The translations under genes and the position numbers were made by a program. The notes below the pieces were generated by a model, which did no database searches, had not been told where the DNA came from, and was given only the letters and a program-made list of their open reading frames with translations. DNA of 45,086 bases from a virus. Location: positions 1 to 45,086 of IMG/VR virus record IMGVR_UViG_3300045282_000093; one strand, given 5' to 3'. This document shows positions 38,945 through 45,086 of this stretch, one piece after another; within the stretch, counting starts at the first letter, position 1, and each line of letters starts with the position of its first letter.

Positions 38945-39289
38945 TTAAGCTGCACTCTCGGGGGGAGCAGTAGCCGCTGGGTTAGCCTCGGGAGCGTAGG
39001 GGTCGGCTACCGCACTGGGCTGTTCCTGTGGGGTGCTGGACTTCTCGGCCTGACTTGCGATTGCTTCCTTGATGAGCTTCTCCCAGATGCCCACAATGAA
39101 GTCGAGTTCGGCAGCGCGGCCCTTGAGGAACTGGCCAGTGCGGTCATCGGTGTTGTGGTCTAGGATTGTGTTGGCGATGGTCTGGTAACGCGTCTTGATG
39201 AGGGGGAGCGCCACTTCGCGCCAACCGGGCCCCTCGATCATGCCGGTGAGGAATCGAATCTGCTCGAATGAGAGTTTGCCTTCTGCCAC
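38945..39289 (-). CDS. small late protein between portal and scaffold
   Basis: 114 aa, helical N-terminal two thirds (MAEGKLSFEQIRFLTGMIEG, LPLIKTRYQTIANTILDHN), Pro/Ala-rich tail. Unknown; similar-sized proteins occur beside portal genes. ATG follows the portal stop by 8 nt. Confidence 0.6.
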   Translation of the reverse strand: MAEGKLSFEQIRFLTGMIEGPGWREVALPLIKTRYQTIANTILDHNTDDRTGQFLKGRAAELDFIVGIWEKLIKEAIASQAEKSSTPQEQPSAVADPYAPEANPAATAPPESAA

Positions 39290-39297
39290 TTATCCTC

Positions 39298-41190
39298 CTA
39301 CGTTAGGCCCGGGATGGCGGCGGGCCCTTGCCCACCGAGGACTCCGGGGTTCAGTTGCTCAAGGTTGGTAGCGCCCGGCGAGAGGCTGTTTGCTAGCCCT
39401 CCACCCATGCCGCCACCATCCTCGGTTTGGTTGACTGCTGGGACTTGGTTCTGGACGAAGAGTTCGTTCACATTGGTGAAGTCGAGCCCTGTGAGAACCT
39501 GCCGTCCGAAGGCGTACCAGTTCATGATGCGGAGGAGTGCGGGATTGGCGCTAAACGCCTGCATTGCAGCAAGAAGGTCCTGCCGCTTCATCTCCTTGTT
39601 AATCATGGTGCTAGCACCAATGGCCCTCGCCCTATAATCGGGGTTGATGTCGGCGAGGGTAATCATGGTGGGTTCGGGCTTCATAGGGAGCCCGGTGATC
39701 TGGTTCGTGGTGAGGGCAGAGCCCAGCACCTTCAACTCCTGTGGGACCTTGAGGAACTGCCGGTTGAGGGCCCGGAACCAGTTACCGAGCGGTTCGAGGA
39801 ACTCCTTCTCCATAAGCATGGCCTCGAAGTTCACCCGCCCCAGTACGTTGGACTGCCGGGCAATCACCCCACGAGCGGTCTCACGGCCTCCGCCACCACC
39901 CACCCCAAGCACATCATCGCTCGATCCACCGGCACGCTGCATCATTCCCCAGAGGTACTCGATTTCGTTGTAGGCCATCTGGGCGCCGCGCATGTCGAAA
40001 GGAATCGGGCGGAAGTTGTCGTCCCCTGTGCCGCCTTCAACCTCGATGATTCGGCCGGGACGAAGGAAGAGATTCTCCTTGTTGAAGCTGGCCTGACTTG
40101 ACACGCCGATGGGCGGGTTGATGATTAGGTCCATCAGGTCGAGCTTCTGGTTGGCGAGGCGGTTCGCCGTGATCTGGAGCTTGCGAAGCACCTCAACCTT
40201 GCCGATCCCTGCAAAGTAATGGGGGTCGGGCTGCGGGTGGTAGGAGAGGAACGGCTTCTCCTTCTTCCAGAAGGGGTTAAAGCTGTTCTTCAGTACTACC
40301 ACGCCATTCGCTACAATGATCTGGCGGTGGTACACGCCATCGGAGGCGAACTCATCGGGCACCTCGCCCCAGTATTCGATAATCTCCACGGGCTTGGCGT
40401 ACTTCTCACCCGCCCGTGTGGACATCTCACTCCCCGAGCGGTAGACGTTGAGGCGCTCTACCATGCCACGCTCTGTGTCCCCCGACATGAGGCTCATCTC
40501 AAGGCGGCGCACAGCCCCCTTGTCGTAGCCGCCCTTATCGGTGCCGTAGTCGCCCATGCGCTTGATGTCATCAAACTCCATGTAGTAGCGGTGACATACC
40601 CACTTCATGTCGGAGATGCGCTTCTTGAGTGGCTGGGGGAAGAAGTCGAGGAGGTCTACCACATCCCAGTTGGGGCCGTCGAAGCGGGTAACGTCACCCT
40701 CGTGGATGACTTCGCGGTTCGTGGTGGGGTCGATGATGCGCCACTTGTCCTTGCAGACCTCCTGCTTCCAGCCCACTCGGGCGATGGCAGTACCGTAGAT
40801 GTCGGCACTGAGGTGGAAGTCTGTGGCCTTGGTGTAACTGTCGCAATCGTCCATCTGGGCGCTGATGAGCACCGCGTTGTTCTTCGCATTCGCGGCATCA
40901 TCGGGGCCATAGCCCACAAAGTCCAGCACTGGGTAGGTGCCGAAACTCACTTGGGTCTTAGTGGCTACGTCCTTCTCGATGATGCTAAAGATGTAGGGGA
41001 TGTGGACGTTGTTGCGGAACGAGGCTTGGTTGCCGCTGTAGATACCACGAAACAGGTCATAGTCCTGCCGGGTTTGCATATGGTAGGACTGATGGTACTT
41101 CTGCGAGTGGCGAAACCGCTTCATCACGAAGTCGAGAACGTCCTCGCCAATCGGCCCGCCAGTGGGTTTGTCCATGCTGGGGTTACTCAC
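39298..41190 (-). CDS. portal protein
   Basis: 630 aa. RQDYDLFRGIYSGNQASFRN then NVHIPYIFSIIEKDVATKTQ at the N-terminus, and KVEVLRKLQITANRLANQKL with DLMDLIINPPIGVSSQ in the middle, match podovirus portal proteins. Ends Gly/Pro-rich. Twelve copies would form the packaging vertex. Followed by scaffold and capsid. Confidence 0.8.
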   Translation of the reverse strand: MSNPSMDKPTGGPIGEDVLDFVMKRFRHSQKYHQSYHMQTRQDYDLFRGIYSGNQASFRNNVHIPYIFSIIEKDVATKTQVSFGTYPVLDFVGYGPDDAANAKNNAVLISAQMDDCDSYTKATDFHLSADIYGTAIARVGWKQEVCKDKWRIIDPTTNREVIHEGDVTRFDGPNWDVVDLLDFFPQPLKKRISDMKWVCHRYYMEFDDIKRMGDYGTDKGGYDKGAVRRLEMSLMSGDTERGMVERLNVYRSGSEMSTRAGEKYAKPVEIIEYWGEVPDEFASDGVYHRQIIVANGVVVLKNSFNPFWKKEKPFLSYHPQPDPHYFAGIGKVEVLRKLQITANRLANQKLDLMDLIINPPIGVSSQASFNKENLFLRPGRIIEVEGGTGDDNFRPIPFDMRGAQMAYNEIEYLWGMMQRAGGSSDDVLGVGGGGGRETARGVIARQSNVLGRVNFEAMLMEKEFLEPLGNWFRALNRQFLKVPQELKVLGSALTTNQITGLPMKPEPTMITLADINPDYRARAIGASTMINKEMKRQDLLAAMQAFSANPALLRIMNWYAFGRQVLTGLDFTNVNELFVQNQVPAVNQTEDGGGMGGGLANSLSPGATNLEQLNPGVLGGQGPAAIPGLT

Positions 41191-41794
41191 TTGGTCTCAT
41201 TCCTCGGCTAGGGCCGGGTACAAAGTGGATAATGTCGTCACACCATACGATATTAGACTGCCCCCCGAACTTGTGGGCCACATCCTCCATGAAGGTGAAC
41301 TCTGCTTGAGAGGCTGTGCGGCCGTTGATGGTGGTATCCCACTTGGGCAGGTCTGGGACGTTGGGTACAACCATCATGGAGCCGCGAAGATTGGGGGTGA
41401 GGGAGATTGCTTGCTTACCGCCCAATACCTCTACCCTCTCGCGGAGACGAAACATATGGGGCATTGGGGTGGTGAGGCGCCGCTTGGCGCGGTCGAGGGC
41501 GCCTGCGGTGAGCATGTCATCATCGTCTAGGAAGAGAATGAAGTCCTTAGCAGCATGTTGAAGGGCTAGGTCGCGTTGAGCATTGCCGAAACTATTAGTG
41601 CGGGGAGTCTCAAGAATCTTGATGCGTGCGTCGCGCCGTGCTAGATCGTCCAGCCACTCGCGGAGGCCAGCCATAGGGCCATCGAGGATGATAAGTTGTT
41701 CATCGTCGGGGCCCATTTGATTGGTAGTCTGAGTAATCACGCGCCAGAGGGTGTCGCGGCCGCAGGTGGGAGTCACAATGGAGAGGGTGGGCAT
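41183..41794 (-). CDS. glycosyltransferase family 2 (GT-A)
   Basis: 203 aa. TLSIVTPTCGRDTLWRVITQ is the GT2 N-terminal strand and loop, LIILDGP the nucleotide strand, and FGNAQRDLALQHAAKDFILF then LDDDDML contains the metal-binding DxD. Length covers only the catalytic domain. It overlaps the portal gene by 8 nt, so it is truly part of the packaging/capsid block. Substrate unknown; with the GT4-like enzyme it could decorate the virion. Confidence 0.75.
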   Translation of the reverse strand: MPTLSIVTPTCGRDTLWRVITQTTNQMGPDDEQLIILDGPMAGLREWLDDLARRDARIKILETPRTNSFGNAQRDLALQHAAKDFILFLDDDDMLTAGALDRAKRRLTTPMPHMFRLRERVEVLGGKQAISLTPNLRGSMMVVPNVPDLPKWDTTINGRTASQAEFTFMEDVAHKFGGQSNIVWCDDIIHFVPGPSRGMRPSE

Positions 41795-41797
41795 TAG

Positions 41798-42325
41798 TTA
41801 TAACTCCATCGGGAGCAGGTTCCCGTCCATGTCCACGATTGCGCCATTGGCCCTGATGTGCTCGTAAAGTACATAGGTGAGATACACGTCATCGGAACAA
41901 TACTGGACGAGTTCGGCAATTCGTCCGGCCGCAAAGAGTGTTGGGGCATGATCACCTGAACCCGTCTTACCATACCCAAGCGTTCGTATAGCCACTTCAT
42001 CCAGTTTGTAGCCTTTGTACCTGCCGTTGAGGGCGCACCAGATTTCTTGGAGAACGTCACAGTGTCGTCGTATGTCGAGAGGTCTTCCCACCATACCTTC
42101 CAAGAGGGGAAGGTCAAAGGCTTGGCCGTTGTAGGAGACAACAAGATCGGCGGTTTCAAGATGATGAATGAGGTCAGAAAGGGTGTGCTCGTCGTAGAAG
42201 TACATCCGGTCGTCTGTGGTGTCATAGACACAGGCGATGCTGAGGCCGAGTTTGCCTTCACGCGCGGCCTTCCAGTCTTCTTTCTTCGTGACGGGTAGCT
42301 TGATTTCGACATCTACGACCACCAT
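41798..42325 (-). CDS. DEDDy 3'-5' exonuclease / RNase H-like (RNase_H_2)
   Basis: 175 aa. VVVDVEI (D5, E7), VVSYNGQAFDLPLLEG (N66, D71) and QYCSDDVYLTYVLYEH (Y142, D146) give all five DEDDy positions. The pattern is that of RNase_H_2 (YprB-like) proteins. Stand-alone in a late packaging block it could trim DNA ends or act on RNA; the target is unknown. Confidence 0.7.
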   Translation of the reverse strand: MVVVDVEIKLPVTKKEDWKAAREGKLGLSIACVYDTTDDRMYFYDEHTLSDLIHHLETADLVVSYNGQAFDLPLLEGMVGRPLDIRRHCDVLQEIWCALNGRYKGYKLDEVAIRTLGYGKTGSGDHAPTLFAAGRIAELVQYCSDDVYLTYVLYEHIRANGAIVDMDGNLLPMEL

Positions 42326-42427
42326 TTTGTTGGCCTCTCGAAAGGAGGGGCGATAGTCGCCATGGGAGGGACACGGCGCTCCAGAGGAGACTCAGGGAGG
42401 CGTCTGAGCACTATACGCCCCAATAGA

Positions 42428-42433
42428 AGTATA
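42428..42433 (-). promoter_or_regulatory. possible -10 element behind the terminase gene
   Basis: Minus strand TATACT in GTGTAGTATACT, at the start of the 108-nt gap 42326-42433 between terminase and exonuclease. The gap also has the hairpins CTCAG/CTGAG and GGCGA-CTA-TCGCC. Weak evidence; no -35. Confidence 0.25.
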
Positions 42434-44116
42434 CTACACAGGCTCATACGGCCCTCGCTCGGTATCCGAATGGACTCTATCATACAGTTTGAGGGCTTGG
42501 GGATTGGTGGGCCAGCCCTTCAATACCTCATCGCCGGGCTGGTAGGGAGGGGCCTCCTCCTGCACCATCCCAATCTTACCTGCGGGGGTGTAGACACTGG
42601 GGTTGAAGACATCGGCCGCAGCATCGGCCCAATCGTCGTGGGCACTATTGCCGATACGAACCATCTGATCCACAAGGCGCTCGGCACCCATAGCATTGTC
42701 CACAAGGCGAACATACCCATCGGTCCAGTAAGAGGCAGCAGTGATAATGCGCCCAACCTTCTGCTTCCCGGCACGGTTGAGGGGGAAGAACACTGGCATA
42801 GCGATTCCCTTAGCGTGACATGCAGTGCGGATAGCATATTCCCACACTCCTGTCTTGCCTCCGGGTTCAGTCTCATCGGTGATAGCGAACACCCGGCGTC
42901 CTAGGGCTTTCTGCTGCTGGATCACAATGACTAGTTCGCGGAGGAAGTCCTCCATGCGCCAGATATTGGAGCCCTTGCCGCCCAAATAGTACACATCGCC
43001 ACTCCCATCCCGCGAGTGGCCCCACCACTGGAGCACACTTTCATCCCCTCGGGCTTGGCGGTTAGGGCTTTTGAACGCAGTGTCGAGGTGGATGCTCACA
43101 CGGATGTTCTTGGGGACATCTTTGGGGGAGCACCATACCTGTTGTGATTGGGCGCGGGTGAATGGGTTGAACTCGCTAGAGGCCGGGTCATTCATCATCT
43201 GGGCGTAGTAACGAAGGTTGTTGTCGGCTTCGTAGTCGGAGAGGAACTTCTCACTGGCGCGCTCAGGATAGATGGGGATGCCTTCGTGGTCCCTAGCTTG
43301 GAGGTAGTACACGTGGTAGCGACCGCCCTCTCGGGGGGCTAGGTCCGGCATGCTCATGCCTGTGAGGGTCTTGATGCCGAACTTACGGAGGTAGTACCCG
43401 AAGTGGTCACCATCACCGTAGCGGGTGCCGGGCATCATGAAGAAGGAGGTGTCACCGAACACGGGGGTGAGGGATGCGATGTGGTCATTCACAACCTTGA
43501 ACCACTCGGAGTGGAGTCCCATGGCCTCGTAGGAGGTGGGGTCATCGAGGATGCCTGCGTCGGGGTGCATGCCCGTGAGGCCGCGCTCCACGCCCCACAC
43601 ACCGAAGGAGGGGTTCTTGTTACTCACGTTCTTGCGGGCGCCGTGGGTGGTGCCGTCCTTGCGCCACTCGCGGTTCTTGTCGTACCAGTTGCCGAAGAGG
43701 TAGGTGAACCATGCTTCGGGTTCGTCACCGCTGATGATCTTCTTGAGTGGCTCAACGAACTCGGAGGCCCGGGTGGAGTTCTCACTTCCAGTGTAGGTAC
43801 TCACTTCGGGGTCGTGGATGTGGAGCCAGAGTTGGCCCGCTTGGGTGAAGATTGTGGTCTTGCCGAAGAAGCGGGGTACGAGGGGGACGAGGTACATGGC
43901 TTCGCGGGTGGCGAGCCAGTGGAGGGCGTGCTCTTGGAACCACTCGCACATGGGCTTGTGGATGCGGGGGGTGAACCAATGGGGCTTCCCGGTCTTGCCC
44001 TTGTGCCACCGCTCTGCTTGCTGGTCGATGCCGAAGGCTACTCGGACGAACCAGTAGAACTCCTTGTAGCAAATATCTTGCCAGAGTTCACGCTCGGCTG
44101 CGGTGTCCCATGCCAT
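42434..44116 (-). CDS. terL: terminase large subunit
   Basis: 560 aa. VPRFFGKTT (80-88) is the Walker A of phage packaging ATPases. DAGILDDPTS is Walker B. The nuclease half has SIHLDTAFKSP (first Asp), a central ITDETEP and DDWADAAADVF (last acidic residues). It drives DNA into the prohead through the portal. TAATG junction with the upstream gene. Confidence 0.9.
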   Translation of the reverse strand: MAWDTAAERELWQDICYKEFYWFVRVAFGIDQQAERWHKGKTGKPHWFTPRIHKPMCEWFQEHALHWLATREAMYLVPLVPRFFGKTTIFTQAGQLWLHIHDPEVSTYTGSENSTRASEFVEPLKKIISGDEPEAWFTYLFGNWYDKNREWRKDGTTHGARKNVSNKNPSFGVWGVERGLTGMHPDAGILDDPTSYEAMGLHSEWFKVVNDHIASLTPVFGDTSFFMMPGTRYGDGDHFGYYLRKFGIKTLTGMSMPDLAPREGGRYHVYYLQARDHEGIPIYPERASEKFLSDYEADNNLRYYAQMMNDPASSEFNPFTRAQSQQVWCSPKDVPKNIRVSIHLDTAFKSPNRQARGDESVLQWWGHSRDGSGDVYYLGGKGSNIWRMEDFLRELVIVIQQQKALGRRVFAITDETEPGGKTGVWEYAIRTACHAKGIAMPVFFPLNRAGKQKVGRIITAASYWTDGYVRLVDNAMGAERLVDQMVRIGNSAHDDWADAAADVFNPSVYTPAGKIGMVQEEAPPYQPGDEVLKGWPTNPQALKLYDRVHSDTERGPYEPV

Positions 44117-45086
44117 TAGGGGCGCCCGTAGTTGCTGCGGTAGATGTTGAGGAGGTCACCCATGAGTCCAGTTTTGCGCTGGGTGCCAATGCCGAAGCCC
44201 CAATGGGAGTAGGCTTTGAGGAATGCCTCTTGGTCCTTGTTGGGGAGGGCGGAGAAGCGGGCGGTGATCTCTTGGCGCCAGTCGGGGGATTTGATGTCGT
44301 GGCCGGGGAGGAAGAGTTCGCGCATAGTGGAGGGCATATCTTCGAGCACCTTGCCCTTGTCCTCTACTCTCCAGCCTTGTTTCATGTCCCCGGTCTTGAG
44401 GGCCGCTGCTACTTGGTCCTTGGCGATCTGTTTGATTTGCGCTTCTACGGCGTCAGGGTGAGCACCGTTGGCCCAGTCGGGGCGGTCTGGGACGAAGGGA
44501 TAACCTAGGGCCTCAGCATGCTGCATGAGTTTGAATGCTTTGTCATTGTCCCTAGTCTTGAGGGCGTCTTCGATCTTGGTGTGGAGGGCATCTACGGCAG
44601 AGGGCTTCCGCACTTGGATGTCTACACCGGGGATGCCACCTAGGCGCTCCCAGCCCTTGGGGGTGCGGATGTAGTGTTCATCGCCCATGAAGGTCTTGAG
44701 GGTGGCCACGCTGCCGTTGGGTGCTTGGGCACTCCCAATCATCTCGTTGATAGAGATTTCCCTCTTCTTGTTGAGGGCAGCGTCGAGGAGGTCGTTGCGT
44801 TTCGGCCCCTCGGGGTGGGCTAGTGCCTGCGCCATCAGGTCGGTGAAGGCGGCTTTGTGGGCGTCTAGCTGCTCCATGTTGAGTTCGGGCCATGCTGGGT
44901 GGGCAATGGGCTTGATCGCACGCACATCGCGCCACTGCCCGGCGCCGAAGCCGCCTTCGTGGGGGAGAGGGATTGCCATGCCGAGGGCGGCGCCACCCGC
45001 ATAGGCCGGATTATCCTTGATGCCTTGAACAAACGCGCCGGGGGCAGCGGCTACGGTTGAGGGATTGGCTGCGGCCAGCTTCATAA
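44116..45086 (-). CDS. large unknown protein upstream of terminase (rest of the gene split by the contig ends)
   Basis: Downstream part of the 372-aa protein begun at 275; in the window it runs off the right end. Includes GNPAYAGG-like Gly/Ala segments, then a helical body (VDALHTKIEDALKTRDNDKA; AVEAQIKQIAKDQVAAALK), ending LGDLL-like LMGDLLNIYRSNYGRP. No catalytic motif seen. Its place before the large terminase in the packaging block suggests a virion or packaging role, not established. Confidence 0.7.
   Translation of the reverse strand, partial: MKLAAANPSTVAAAPGAFVQGIKDNPAYAGGAALGMAIPLPHEGGFGAGQWRDVRAIKPIAHPAWPELNMEQLDAHKAAFTDLMAQALAHPEGPKRNDLLDAALNKKREISINEMIGSAQAPNGSVATLKTFMGDEHYIRTPKGWERLGGIPGVDIQVRKPSAVDALHTKIEDALKTRDNDKAFKLMQHAEALGYPFVPDRPDWANGAHPDAVEAQIKQIAKDQVAAALKTGDMKQGWRVEDKGKVLEDMPSTMRELFLPGHDIKSPDWRQEITARFSALPNKDQEAFLKAYSHWGFGIGTQRKTGLMGDLLNIYRSNYGRP
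44960..45086. repeat. 127-bp exact terminal overlap (second copy)
   Basis: Identical copy of bases 1-127. One copy should be removed when the genome is circularised. Confidence 0.9.

Noticed and set aside
40219-41211. Long plus-strand frame antisense to the portal gene
   Set aside because: Shadow of the portal codon pattern, with His/Val-rich low-information sequence and no start signal.
1-45086. Integrase, repressor, CRISPR array or insertion sequence
   Set aside because: Searched for by eye in both strands; no tyrosine or serine recombinase motif, regular repeat-spacer array or transposase was found.

Overview
The window looks like one complete genome of a lytic, podovirus-type, tailed double-stranded DNA phage. 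It was assembled as a circle: the first 127 bases reappear exactly as the last 127 (44960-45086), so the unique length is 44,959 bp. It is GC-rich (about 60% by eye) with strong AGGAGG-type ribosome sites. I see no integrase, repressor, RNA polymerase, tRNA or CRISPR array. The host is probably a Gram-negative bacterium. The reasons are a signal-peptide protein with an outer-membrane-like C-terminal strand, an M15 peptidase endolysin, a Thivi_2564-like membrane protein and sigma54-like promoter sequences. This is inference.

Layout: two transcription units diverge from one control region (1583-2087) and meet tail to tail at 20632-20635, where one CTAG supplies both stop codons. The rightward early unit (2088-20635) starts with many small proteins of unknown role. 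These include single-pass membrane micropeptides, zinc-ribbon proteins, an ArdC-like HExxH protein, a possible kinase-fold protein and a Lar-like protein. Structured non-coding gaps lie between them (3400-3870, 5063-5205, 8018-8510, 9288-9552). It then runs into the replication and recombination block: RepA-like helicase, PD-(D/E)XK nuclease, AEP primase, Sak4-like ATPase, a probable single-strand-binding partner, an HNH protein, and a family A DNA polymerase fused at its N-terminus to a uracil-DNA-glycosylase-like domain.

The leftward late unit starts at 1582, crosses the contig ends and runs down to 20632. In order of transcription it holds a probable small terminase, small proteins, a large unknown protein, the large terminase, a DEDDy exonuclease, a family 2 glycosyltransferase, portal, scaffold, SU10-type major capsid protein, a second glycosyltransferase (GT4-like), adaptor, nozzle, fibre and three ejection-type proteins. 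The lysis and membrane group follows, and a signal-peptide beta-helix/FN3 protein comes last. Most late genes are coupled by TAATG stop-starts; the early unit uses TAGTG.

The most unusual signals are these. (1) A 12-bp asymmetric word, CCCC[CA]CGAG[CA]GG, has 12 exact copies spread over the genome on both strands and in unrelated reading frames. (2) Two intergenic stem elements are built from inverted copies of this word and differ by a compensatory base-pair change. (3) A conserved-looking early gene is interrupted by an in-frame TAG. (4) The polymerase carries a UDG-like domain. (5) A 242-nt gap is closed by an 11-bp perfect helix.
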